Source: Planctomicrobium sp051465645 (GTDB taxonomy: Bacteria; Planctomycetota; Planctomycetia; Planctomycetales; Planctomycetaceae). Taken from it: 64,000 bases of DNA. A program made the translations under genes and the position numbers. The stretch is from the NCBI RefSeq assembly GCF_051465645.1, contig NZ_CP195790.1, forward strand, positions 4,092,001 through 4,156,000. Reading direction: 5' to 3'. Numbering within the stretch: position 1 is the first letter of the stretch; the number at the start of each line of letters is the position of its first letter. Positions 27,493 through 35,978 of this stretch are shown one piece after another. Below the pieces are notes generated by a model. The model saw nothing but the letters and a program-made list of their open reading frames with translations, had not been told where the DNA came from and searched no databases.

Positions 27493-28560
27493 TTAGAATT
27501 CGCCGACAGGGTTTCCATCTTTGCGGTTCCCAACATCGCGCCAGGTCTGGCGGTTGATGTTGTCACTGACGAATCTCACTGAGCCATCGGCCAGGGTGAC
27601 TTGGACTCCGCCAGTATGTTTACTGCGGGCAACGTAGGCTCCGCCAATATCGTTGTTGCTGCAATCGTAGATGCCGTCGACTTCTGTTGCCGTTGCGGCT
27701 CTTCGGAAGTTTGGAGTGTACATCGATGAGTAGTACCATGCAGGATTGGTTCGGCCAAACATCCACGAGTATCCGCTGTTGGTGCGGCGTGTCGCGCCTG
27801 ACAACCCTGATGGAGTACAATTGGTATCTCCGGCTGGGCTCGTCTGGTGGTAACGTGGAACTCCGACGAGACACTCGGAAACGAGAGCTGTGTTCGATGT
27901 CCCGTCAGTGATTGATGCCAGTTTTGTGAAACTGTTAGCGGAGAAGATTCCGCGTTGTGTGTCGTTATTCTGAGGGCAGGCGTACCACGTTGAGTTTCCA
28001 CCTGGTACTGAGAATGGCGGAGTTGTCCCGCTTCCACCGCCTCCTCGGGCATCATCATCAGTCCCGCTTCCACCACCAACACTGCCGACATAGTTTGTTG
28101 GCCCGTATTGATCGAATCCGCTGCCGCATGAACCGCGTCCATTGCTGTCTGACGGGCAACGGTAAGCTGGAAGTTCAGTTGCGGCGATCACGTTGTTCGC
28201 TGCAGTATTCCCCGGGTGAACATCAAAATTGACACTGGTATAGAGCGTTGTCTGTTCAATGTAAGGCAACAGACGCACATTCCAGGTTGTCAGGTTACTG
28301 CCATATGGTGGATACGCAGTACTAAGCCCGTAGAGCGATCCGATTGGGAATACTCCGAAGGTGTCCAGATAGTTGTGCATCGCCAATCCAATTTGTTTGA
28401 GATTGTTCTTGCACTGTGAACGTCGAGCGGCCTCTCGGGCCTGCTGAACGGCCGGCAGTAGCAACGCGATCAAGATGGCAATGATGGCAATGACCACCAG
28501 CAATTCGATCAGCGTAAATGCCGGTCGCGATCGCTTCCTCTGGTGTTCTGAAGTGTTCAT
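27493..28560 (-). CDS. DUF1559 domain protein with prepilin-type N-terminus
   Basis: A 355-residue protein of the same family as the genes at 101 and 60021. It has the hydrophobic prepilin helix FTLIELLVVIAIIAIL and the QQAREAARRSQC block. Several Gly/Ser/Asn-rich loops follow, and the C-terminal motif is HTGGVQVTLADG (H-x9-DG). The residue before the cleavage Phe is Ala rather than the usual Gly (RPAF), which may slow or prevent processing by a prepilin peptidase. It lies 93 nt downstream of a small lipoprotein gene on the same strand, a pairing repeated at 59266-60950. Confidence 0.9.
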   Translation of the reverse strand: MNTSEHQRKRSRPAFTLIELLVVIAIIAILIALLLPAVQQAREAARRSQCKNNLKQIGLAMHNYLDTFGVFPIGSLYGLSTAYPPYGSNLTTWNVRLLPYIEQTTLYTSVNFDVHPGNTAANNVIAATELPAYRCPSDSNGRGSCGSGFDQYGPTNYVGSVGGGSGTDDDARGGGGSGTTPPFSVPGGNSTWYACPQNNDTQRGIFSANSFTKLASITDGTSNTALVSECLVGVPRYHQTSPAGDTNCTPSGLSGATRRTNSGYSWMFGRTNPAWYYSSMYTPNFRRAATATEVDGIYDCSNNDIGGAYVARSKHTGGVQVTLADGSVRFVSDNINRQTWRDVGNRKDGNPVGEF

Positions 28561-28653
28561 AACGGCCCCACAGTTAAAACGAGATGGTTAAGAGAATGTG
28601 CGGTTTCCACGAAAGCAGGAACAGATTGAAAAGTGATACAGATTGAAACCGAA

Positions 28654-29142
28654 CTATTTTTTCAGATCAAATTTGACGTCATTTGTGCCAGTCGTGATCT
28701 CGGTATTTAGTTGAGTCAACTGGTTGTATTGTGGAGGGATGTACTGAACGACTTCGTCGCTTTCCTCTCCCATGATTGTCTTGACCTTCTTGCCGGTCTT
28801 CTTCATTGCGGTAATCTGGACGTTGTTCTTTCCAACCGCTGGCCCGGAGTCCTTTGATGAGGAAAACTTTCCGTCCTTGATCGCGACTTGAACCGGAGGC
28901 CCAACGACTCCTGGAAATGGAACGAATTCAATCATTCCCTCTTCAACGGGTGCCCCATCAAATGTGACAGTCCCAGAGACACTTGCTCGGACGGGCCCGG
29001 ACTTGCCGCAGCCTGCGACCGTTCCGCAAAGCAGAAGTGCTAAAGCATAAATCTGCCAACTCGTTGAGACGCCGTTTCGTCGCGATTGGAGATTCGAGAA
29101 AAGAGGTGCGCACCGTGAGATCGCGTTCATGCGTCGCTTCAT
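28654..29142 (-). CDS. Carboxypeptidase-regulatory-like lipoprotein
   Basis: A 162-residue protein. A long basic N-region is followed by a hydrophobic helix and a lipobox (GTVAGC, Cys at about residue 45), so it should be lipidated. The mature part begins VSGTVTFDGAPVEEGMIEFVP, the typical opening of planctomycete transthyretin-like or carboxypeptidase-regulatory beta-sandwich proteins, and ends in a short beta-rich tail (NDVKFDLKK). The function is unknown. It sits directly upstream of a DUF1559 gene. An alternative start at Met5 (29130) would shorten the N-region. Confidence 0.85.
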   Translation of the reverse strand: MKRRMNAISRCAPLFSNLQSRRNGVSTSWQIYALALLLCGTVAGCGKSGPVRASVSGTVTFDGAPVEEGMIEFVPFPGVVGPPVQVAIKDGKFSSSKDSGPAVGKNNVQITAMKKTGKKVKTIMGEESDEVVQYIPPQYNQLTQLNTEITTGTNDVKFDLKK

Positions 29143-29811
29143 TTTTCTAGACCGGACTGATCAAGCAAGCGTCTGCGCAGCAGAAACACTCGGGGGATCC
29201 CGGTTCAATTGCCAGAAACCTCATCGTCAATTCTGTGGATGCACTTAATCCACAGAAGCTCCTGAATGGCCAGTCAACCGTAAGGGAGAAGGTTCAGTCA
29301 GGGATCGCTATACAGAATTAGAGTCGTATTTAGCTTGTCGGTGACTCAATTGGCTGGTTTGTTATCCTGCCATATGATTGAATTACCCTCTTCGGGACCC
29401 ACTCATGAATGTGGAGTCAAATCACTTCAATGTTAAGATGAATGTATTGAGCGCACACGTGAGCATATTTCCATGCGTTGTGTGCGTCAAGTGTGGTCTT
29501 TTTAAGGTTGAGTCGATTTGAATGACGAGAGTGGAAAGAGAGTCACACGCGAACGAAACTCTATTGTGGAGTGTGCTATTAAGTCGCGTGCGAGTGATTA
29601 ATGAAGAACGAGATATCTTGAGGATTGCTCGAAGAATCCTTGTGTTTCGCTGATGAGATCGTGTTCAGTATTGCGGTAATACACGGTCTGCAGACAGGTG
29701 GATTCCCTATATGGAATTATGAATTCGCTTTTATGGAAGCCTGCGCTGAAGACTTTCTGGAGCAGGAATTGATGGTGACGCGATTACCGCGGCGCTGTCC
29801 CGTTGGTGTGA
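29143..29811. other. Intergenic region upstream of the lipoprotein/DUF1559 pair
   Basis: About 670 bp that should hold the promoter of the minus-strand lipoprotein-DUF1559 operon and the end of the PQQ propeller transcript. It is more AT-rich than its neighbours (for example 29380-29700). No RNA gene or convincing ORF was seen. A 101-codon plus-strand frame beginning at 29625 runs into the propeller gene and looks fortuitous. Confidence 0.4.
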
Positions 29812-31344
29812 TTACCGCTTCGGAGTTTCAATTCTGTAAAGGTGCTTCTCGCTTCGTAAGAACAGCGAGTTATCACAGATTGCATAAGAGGCAAATGTTC
29901 GCTCGTCAGGATTCAGGATGTTCTTGCTGAGCACTTCGAACTTGTCTGATGCCGCGATGACAGTTGCCGTTCCTGTCTCGTCCTGAAAGTAGACTCGACC
30001 AGCCGCGTAGAGTGGAGACGCGGAGTAGTTTCCCCCGAGGCGTTCTTCCCAGTGTTGATCCCCTGTTGTTGCGTCCACGCAACGGGCGATTCCTTTGTCG
30101 GAAACGAAAAACAGTAAGTTGTCGACGAGTAGCAACGATGGCGAGTGCGGCACCTGCTTTTCGGTTGTCCATTTCAAATGGGTCTCGGTTACATCTCCGG
30201 TGCCGGTCGGGTCGATTGCCAGCAGTTTCGGTTTGCCGTAACCCGTGCAAATATAGACGAGCCCATTTCCGTAAACAGGTCGAGGGATCACTGAGTAGCC
30301 TTCGCCGTATCGCAGCCGCCAGATTTCCTCGCCAGTGCTGGGGGAGTAAGCAATAACCGCTCCGCTCCCCGGGCAGATGGCCTGTTCCTGCCCATTCACT
30401 GTGATGACAAGTGGAGTGCAGAATGAGAAGCCTCTTTTGACATCAACGTCACGGGCGTGTTTCCATATGACTTCGCCGGTTTTCTTGGATAACGCAATGC
30501 AATACTGCAGGTCGGTTCCGTCGCAGCAATAGATCAGGTTGTCTCCGGCCAGTGCAGGTGAGCCGCCGTTCCCGTGCTGAGGAGCGTAATCAAGCTTCGT
30601 TGACCAGACGATGTCTCCATCGAGAGTCAGACGGGCTGTTCCATGAGGACCGAAATGCACATACAGCGCGTCGCCTTCGAGAATCGGAGTCGGGCTCGCG
30701 TGACTGTTCTTCTTGTGCATCTCAACGTTTGTTGTGTGCGTTGCGAAGTCCCTTTTCCAGAGGAGCTTGCCGGTACTCATTTCGACACAGCAGATTCCCA
30801 GTCGAATCTCTTTCTCTGGCGCGGCAGCTTTTCCTTCACCTTCGCTGGCTTCTTTGTTTGCTTCCTTTTCGGATGCCTTATTCGTTTCGGCGTCCGCAGG
30901 TTTCTTGTCGCTTTCAGGGATGTCCCGCGTTTCGGCGATCGTAAGATAGATGCGTCCGTTCGCCAGGACTGGGGAAGACCATGCCACACCAGGGATCGGC
31001 TGTTTCCATGTGATATTGGTGGAGTCGTCCCAGTTCAGGGGAATCGCGGCATTCACTGCGTGGCCTTGTCCGTTCGGCCCGCGAAATTCCGGCCAGTCAC
31101 CAGCTTCGACTTGTGCGCTGAAGAGAATCATGGCCAGAAAGCCGGTGAGAACCACACACAGCCAGCAGTGCAGCACTGACGATTGAGCTCGCGTTTGGCG
31201 AGTCTGTGACGGAGAGCGACAAGGAGATTGAGGTTGAGACAACGGAAGGCCCTCGTTTTGTTGCGTCGATACGTGTGCAGGAAGTGCGTGGAAACCCAGA
31301 AGTGACGTTGAAGCGTTATCGCTGATTCGCGAGAGCTCAGTCAT
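29812..31344 (-). CDS. Exported PQQ-like beta-propeller protein
   Basis: A 510-residue protein. After a polar N-terminal stretch of about 55 residues comes one hydrophobic segment (about 58-80), then the motif GDWPEFRGPNGQG that opens many planctomycete PQQ-propeller proteins. Blades with AxD/PxxGxxxW-type repeats follow (for example VEMSTGKLLWKRDF, YSPSTGEEIWRLRY). Residues around 128-165 are a Lys/Glu/Ala-rich low-complexity insert between blade strands. It is probably an envelope-anchored or periplasmic propeller of unknown ligand. The N-terminal stretch before the helix may be over-extended. Confidence 0.85.
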   Translation of the reverse strand: MTELSRISDNASTSLLGFHALPAHVSTQQNEGLPLSQPQSPCRSPSQTRQTRAQSSVLHCWLCVVLTGFLAMILFSAQVEAGDWPEFRGPNGQGHAVNAAIPLNWDDSTNITWKQPIPGVAWSSPVLANGRIYLTIAETRDIPESDKKPADAETNKASEKEANKEASEGEGKAAAPEKEIRLGICCVEMSTGKLLWKRDFATHTTNVEMHKKNSHASPTPILEGDALYVHFGPHGTARLTLDGDIVWSTKLDYAPQHGNGGSPALAGDNLIYCCDGTDLQYCIALSKKTGEVIWKHARDVDVKRGFSFCTPLVITVNGQEQAICPGSGAVIAYSPSTGEEIWRLRYGEGYSVIPRPVYGNGLVYICTGYGKPKLLAIDPTGTGDVTETHLKWTTEKQVPHSPSLLLVDNLLFFVSDKGIARCVDATTGDQHWEERLGGNYSASPLYAAGRVYFQDETGTATVIAASDKFEVLSKNILNPDERTFASYAICDNSLFLRSEKHLYRIETPKR

Positions 31345-31677
31345 TGGCAGAATCCGTTCGTGTCGGTCCAGACAGTCAGGGAGAGACGACTTTCAACAAT
31401 CTGTGACGGACTTTTGTCAGGAAAAAAGATGTGTGGTTGCATCGATCTCCCTGATGGCGCTCACCGTCTTAATGAAGATGATGCCATGGCGACTTGATTT
31501 CTTGAAGAGATGTTTGTTCGCAGAAATCCAAAATCCAAGACTTTGTAACGACTTTGTTTGTGGTCGAGCCGTTGTATTGTCGCATGGGACACATTCGCCC
31601 TTTGGGGATTTCGCCGATAAACTGCAGCTGCGGACGACTGTTGAAGTTACTAATGAAGATCTCAGTGAGATGGTGCG
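31345..31677. other. Intergenic region between divergent genes
   Basis: About 330 bp between the PQQ propeller gene (minus) and the S4 protein gene (plus). It should contain both promoters. I saw no ORF, RNA or hairpin that I could support. Confidence 0.35.
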
Positions 31678-31899
31678 ATGGCAGATTCAAGTCAAGGCGA
31701 TCAGGAAGAGGACACACTCAGGCTCGATCAGTTTCTCAAGATCGTGGGCGTTGCTGAGACGGGTGGGCATGCCAAGCTGATGATTCAAGGTGGAGAAGTG
31801 CAGGTGAATGGCGAACTGGAAACTCGTCGCCGTCGAAAACTGCGAGTCGGTGATACCGTGACCGTTCAAGGTGAAACAATCGAAGTTGCACAAGATTAG
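31678..31899 (+). CDS. Small S4-domain RNA-binding protein (YbcJ/YaaA-like)
   Basis: A 73-residue protein consisting of a short acidic N-terminus and one S4 fold: LRLDQFLKIVGVAETGGHAK, then IQGGEVQVNGELETRRRRKLR and GDTVTVQGE. This matches the stand-alone S4 proteins (YbcJ/RlbA-like) that bind structured RNA, probably rRNA. It lies between an exported propeller protein (divergent) and an acetylesterase, with no obvious functional partner. The ATG was chosen as the only start giving the complete S4 domain. Confidence 0.85.
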   Translation: MADSSQGDQEEDTLRLDQFLKIVGVAETGGHAKLMIQGGEVQVNGELETRRRRKLRVGDTVTVQGETIEVAQD

Positions 31900-32136
31900 C
31901 GGTCAGTTTGTGCCTGTTCAGTCGTCTGCTGCGAGTTCTCATCAGAGGCCGACACGGGGTGAGATCGCTAACTCGTGATGAACACTTCGGTCAGTCAATT
32001 CTCAGGTTCCTGCGATTCCACGACGATGGTCCATTGACGATCGTTGAAATGTTGGTTGGAATTCTGACGTTGTGCAGCGGTGACGAGATCAGCGCTGCGA
32101 CAGTCCTGTGAGGCATCATCAAGATGGGGAGAATTG

Positions 32137-33711
32137 ATGGCTAAGTTAAAAGCTGTGTGGGCGCTCGCCGCTGCTGTGTTGACGTCGACCTGTGCGATTT
32201 CCGTTCAGGCGGATGTGAAATTGCCATCGATCTTCGGCTCGGGCATGGTGTTGCAACGGGACATGGCCGTTCCTGTCTGGGGCTGGGCCGATGCAGGGGA
32301 ACCGGTAACAGTTCAGTTTCGTGACCAGACCGTTTCGACTCAGGCTGACGACAAAGGCAACTGGTCAGTCAAGTTGAAACCATTGGCGCTGGGCGAAGCA
32401 ACTGCTCTGACAGTCAAAGGGAAGAACACTGTCACTTACGACAATGTTCTGGTCGGCGAAGTCTGGGTCTGCAGTGGTCAGTCAAACATGCAGTGGTCTG
32501 TCAACGCTGCGTTAGATCCAGATCTGGAACGCAAGACTGCAAACTATCCTCAGATTCGGCTCTTTCAGGTTCCAAACGTCACAGCGACTGAACCACAGAA
32601 AGATGTCAAAGCCCAATGGGTGGTCTGTTCACCACAGACTGTAGGCAATCATACCGCTGTTGGTTACTTCTTCGGACGTGAGTTGCATCAGATTCTGGGT
32701 GTTCCAGTCGGAGTTGTTCAGACAGCTTGGGGCGGAACTCGTGCAGAAGCCTGGACATCACCTGAGATGATGGCCAAAACCAAAGAGCTGCAGCCAATTA
32801 TTGAAGGCTGGAATGAGCTCGTTGATTCTCCCAAAGCTGCTGAACTGCTGAAAAACTATGAAGCGGCTCTGGCGAAGTGGACGGTCAATGCAGAGGCAGC
32901 ACGTAAGGCTGGAAAGACCCCGCCAAATCGTCCGGCCATGCCAGAGGTGCAGCGGAATTCACGCCACCATCCAAGCACATTGTATAACGCGATGGTCTCT
33001 CCACTCGTTCCGTTCGCGATTCGTGGAGCGATCTGGTATCAGGGAGAATCCAATGCCAGCCGAGCGTACCAGTATCGCACTCTGATGCCTGCTTTGATTC
33101 AGAGCTGGCGCGATGTCTGGGGCCAAGGCGATTTCCCATTCTATCAAGTGCAGTTGGCAAACTTCCGAGCCGTTCAGGCTAATCCTGTTGAAAGCGATTG
33201 GGCAGAACTTCGCGAAGCTCAAGACCTGGCGAAGAAAGCTCTCCCGAATGTCGACGCCGTCTGTATTACTGACATCGGGGCTGCGTTGGACATTCACCCG
33301 AAAGATAAGCAGAACGTCGGGAAACGACTCGCTCGTCTGGCGCTGGTGGATCTCTATGGGATGAAGGACATTGTTCGACAGGGACCGACCTTCAAGTCTG
33401 TGTCGTTCGAGGGCAACAAGGCGATCGTGAAGTTCGATACTCACGGGTCTGCGTTGACCAGTTACTACAAAGATCCACTCGTCGGCTTCGCGCTGGCTGG
33501 TGAAGATCGAAAGTGGAGTTGGGCAACTGGAAAAGTTGTCGGAGCTGACACTGTCGAAGTGACCGTCAAAGGACTCGATAAGCCAGTGGCGGTACGCTAC
33601 AACTGGGCGGATAATCCTCAGGGAAATCTTTACAGCGAATCGTATCTGCCAGCTTATCCGTTCCGCACAGATGACTGGGCTGGGATCACTGTCAACAACG
33701 TGAAACCGTAA
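32137..33711 (+). CDS. Sialate O-acetylesterase-like SGNH hydrolase
   Basis: A 524-residue exported enzyme with a signal peptide (residues 1-24, ending in VQADV). It has an SGNH core: block I SGQSNM with nucleophile Ser116, block III-like GESN (303-306), and the Asp/His pair in DIH (385-387). Family enzymes remove O-acetyl groups from sialic acids or, in planctomycetes, probably from acetylated polysaccharides. A C-terminal beta-sandwich (about 420-524) follows. The ATG at 32137 has GGGGAG 7 nt upstream; a 19-codon upstream extension has no signal character. The gene ends in a strong terminator at 33783. Confidence 0.9.
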   Translation: MAKLKAVWALAAAVLTSTCAISVQADVKLPSIFGSGMVLQRDMAVPVWGWADAGEPVTVQFRDQTVSTQADDKGNWSVKLKPLALGEATALTVKGKNTVTYDNVLVGEVWVCSGQSNMQWSVNAALDPDLERKTANYPQIRLFQVPNVTATEPQKDVKAQWVVCSPQTVGNHTAVGYFFGRELHQILGVPVGVVQTAWGGTRAEAWTSPEMMAKTKELQPIIEGWNELVDSPKAAELLKNYEAALAKWTVNAEAARKAGKTPPNRPAMPEVQRNSRHHPSTLYNAMVSPLVPFAIRGAIWYQGESNASRAYQYRTLMPALIQSWRDVWGQGDFPFYQVQLANFRAVQANPVESDWAELREAQDLAKKALPNVDAVCITDIGAALDIHPKDKQNVGKRLARLALVDLYGMKDIVRQGPTFKSVSFEGNKAIVKFDTHGSALTSYYKDPLVGFALAGEDRKWSWATGKVVGADTVEVTVKGLDKPVAVRYNWADNPQGNLYSESYLPAYPFRTDDWAGITVNNVKP

Positions 33712-33782
33712 TCTGCGTGGATATGAGCGAAAGGACGGCGATGCCTTGTCGTCGGTCTTTTCGGTGTTGATGGCAACGATCA

Positions 33783-33818
33783 AGTGACGGCACAAGACAA
33801 CTGTGCCGTCACTTTTTT
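33783..33818 (+). terminator. Rho-independent terminator of the acetylesterase gene
   Basis: A perfect 12-bp stem (33783-33794 with 33802-33813) with a 7-nt loop, followed by TTTTTT (33813-33818), 70 nt after the stop codon. Confidence 0.92.
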
Positions 33819-34109
33819 ATTCCGCCTACCCGGTGCGAAGGGATCAGGTACTCGCCAGTTGACCATTTGGTGTATCAGCAGGAGGGAATGGCTGAAATGG
33901 CGATTGCTTTTCGGTTATAAAGTGGAAATGTTTGTGATCTGCTGCACCTGATTGAGCGTTGAGAGCGATACTCGATTTGATGATCGACCCGATGCAGGGG
34001 CGATTTATCTTGAGTCGGGGGACTCGGTTGTGTGCACGGCGGATTGCCTGAACGGCGTCTTGTTTTGCGGTAAGTCGGTATCTTTTCTTGCAGGATCCTG
34101 AGACACGAT

Positions 34110-34829
34110 ATGAACAACACAGTTGCCCCCGATGCGGCTGCCAAAACAGAACAAGGTGTTCTTCTGGTTTCTTACCCGAAGATCGTATTCCTTTATCCGT
34201 CGTGGTTTGTGTCAATTTTTGCAGGACTCTACCTGTATTTCTTCGGACAAGAAGCAGACCCCGCCAAATTTGAACTCGGCATGGCGACAATGCTGGGCTG
34301 GACGTTTCTGATCACGCTGGGATTGAATTTGGTTGTCCTGTCGTTCGACTTCCCACGGTCGACGTCGCTGCTTCTTTTTGCGGTGATCGCGGTGATCGTG
34401 TTGGGGTTCGTGCTTTTGATGGTCTACAACCCAAATCTGCTGCCTGCGATCAGTCGATTCCTGCATACTCTGCATCCAATTGCCAATTCGACGTTCTACT
34501 TCCTGTTTGCAGGAGCCCTGGGGGCGATTTATCTGGCGGTGATGTTCACTGCAAAAATGGACTATTGGGAAGTTCGCCCGAACGAACTGCTGCACCATCA
34601 CGGGTTCATGAGCGATCTTGAGCGATTCTCATCACCGAATCTGCGGATTGATAAAGAAATCAAAGACGTCTTCGAATTCGTGCTGCTGCGTTCTGGTCGT
34701 CTGATTCTGCATCCAAGTCAGGAACGTCGAGCGATCGTTCTGGACAACGTGTTCTTCATCAATCGGAAAGAGAAGGCGATTACGAAGATGCTGGGAGCGC
34801 TTCAGGTGCAAGTACGCAACGCTGAATAG
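34110..34829 (+). CDS. Conserved membrane protein of unknown function
   Basis: A 239-residue protein with four predicted transmembrane helices in its first two thirds (about 28-46, 60-80, 88-108, 130-150) and a soluble C-terminal domain of about 85 residues. The C-terminal part (EVRPNELLHHHGFMSDLERFS, LDNVFFINRKE) has the beta-rich look of a PH-like or bPH domain; this is only a suggestion. I do not recognise the family. It stands alone between two terminators, about 400 bp upstream of csrA. Confidence 0.7.
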   Translation: MNNTVAPDAAAKTEQGVLLVSYPKIVFLYPSWFVSIFAGLYLYFFGQEADPAKFELGMATMLGWTFLITLGLNLVVLSFDFPRSTSLLLFAVIAVIVLGFVLLMVYNPNLLPAISRFLHTLHPIANSTFYFLFAGALGAIYLAVMFTAKMDYWEVRPNELLHHHGFMSDLERFSSPNLRIDKEIKDVFEFVLLRSGRLILHPSQERRAIVLDNVFFINRKEKAITKMLGALQVQVRNAE

Positions 34830-34936
34830 TTCACTGCATTCACTCATCAGAACTTGCCACCGAATTGGCAGGAAACAGTCTGTTTTGATGAATCCAAAGC
34901 TGGTGATTTCAGGCGACTCAGACCATATTTCGACTT

Positions 34937-34996
34937 GAGCCCGGTGACTTTATTCCGCAATGGAAATGAAGGCCCGGGCTCGTTGTTTTTGGTTTT
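34937..34996 (+). terminator. Probable terminator of the membrane-protein gene
   Basis: Stem GAGCCCGG/CCGGGCTC (34937-34944 with 34974-34981) enclosing a smaller hairpin, followed by a T-rich run (34983-34996, GTTGTTTTTGGTTT). It lies about 110 nt after the stop codon. The long loop lowers certainty. Confidence 0.55.
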
Positions 34997-35209
34997 CGTG
35001 AACGCATGATCGGGATATCTGGTACACGCGGCCCGGATTAATCGAGATGAGCGTTAGCGGTGTTACCATCGTTGCCGACAGGCCTGCGCGCAAGAATTGA
35101 CCTGTCTGTGCTGTTGTTTGGAAAATACCACGTTTCCTTACGGAAACATCAACACGGGTTGAGCTAGCGTTGTGAGTTGTCCGACGAAGATAAAAAAAGA
35201 TGATCCTCT

Positions 35210-35232
35210 GGAGTCACGAAAAGGGACCAGGA
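35210..35232 (+). promoter_or_regulatory. Cluster of GGA motifs at the csrA ribosome-binding site (candidate CsrA operator)
   Basis: Three GGA triplets (35210-35212, 35224-35226, 35230-35232) occur within 27 nt of the csrA start, the last inside the AGGAAG Shine-Dalgarno sequence. CsrA binds GGA motifs overlapping ribosome-binding sites and often represses its own mRNA, so autoregulation is plausible. Confidence 0.45.
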
Positions 35233-35236
35233 AGTC

Positions 35237-35449
35237 ATGCTCGTTCTCAGCCGCAAACAGGATGAAAAAATCATCATCGGTGACTCGATCACCTTGATGG
35301 TTGTCTCCATTCAGGGTGACAAGGTCCGCTTAGGGATCGAAGCACCGAAACATGTCAGTATTCACCGCGAAGAAATCTATCAAGCGATCGTCAAAGAACG
35401 CGACGACACAGGGAAGAGCGATCACAGCCCTTCCAGCGGTGCCCGATAA
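35237..35449 (+). CDS. csrA: Carbon storage regulator CsrA
   Basis: A 70-residue protein that is a clear CsrA: MLVLSRKQDEKIIIGDSI at the N-terminus, VRLGIEAPKHVSIHREEIY in the centre, and the RNA-contacting Arg44 region intact. CsrA dimers bind GGA motifs in mRNA leaders to control translation and stability of metabolic and motility mRNAs. No flagellar genes and no fliW lie nearby, although both commonly accompany csrA. AGGA lies 4 nt upstream of the ATG. The C-terminal ten residues are polar and variable. Confidence 0.96.
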   Translation: MLVLSRKQDEKIIIGDSITLMVVSIQGDKVRLGIEAPKHVSIHREEIYQAIVKERDDTGKSDHSPSSGAR

Positions 35450-35978
35450 CGCTGCGGGGATTGCGTTGACTTCGCTTCGAACAGATTGCATTGCACTGTT
35501 CGAGTCGCACTATTTGCAGTGAGGTACAGCGGGTCCCTGTGGAAAGAGCCGTCTCCTGAAACGGAGTTGCTCGCGGGCGTATGTGTGCATATCAGATGTT
35601 GAAAAACAGCGTTGTCGGATTTCTCCCAGAGAGAGAACGCAGTGACACGGCTTCGACGTGTCGTCGCTGATTGAGGGTCATGAGTTGGGCTGTCTGTAAC
35701 TCACTTTTCTGAAAAGAGATGCGGGGATTTCCCTGCGTCGTGGATGCTGATTCATCACGGCATTCAGTCGGAAGAAGTGCTTCTTCAGGAACGCGCCACG
35801 ATGCTGAAGTGTGCGCGGGATCAAGATTCTGCATAATGATCCTCTGAGCAGGAATTGAGCTGACAGGAATTGACGAATTGCTGGCGGGGAACGACCATTC
35901 CTGTTTGTGATCGTGATTTCTCTGGGCAATCTCTTTTTCAGCATCGATTTTGCTCGCTGCGGCAGGTTGGCGACTCTT
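35450..35978. other. Intergenic region between csrA and nuoD
   Basis: About 530 bp with no supported gene. A continuous minus-strand frame overlaps this region, but it also runs antisense through most of nuoD and looks like a shadow. No strong hairpin or RNA was recognised. Confidence 0.4.

Larger units (their letters stand above)
34830..35236. other. Intergenic region and csrA leader
   Basis: About 400 bp. Besides the terminator at 34937, it has a 6-bp hairpin with a TTAC loop (35132-35147, GTTTCC/GGAAAC) and the csrA leader. A TTGACC at 35097 may be a -35 element, but the -10 is poor. Confidence 0.4.

Noticed and set aside
29625..29930. 101-codon plus-strand frame overlapping the PQQ propeller gene
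   Set aside because: It overlaps the well-supported propeller gene by more than 100 bp in antisense and resembles no family.
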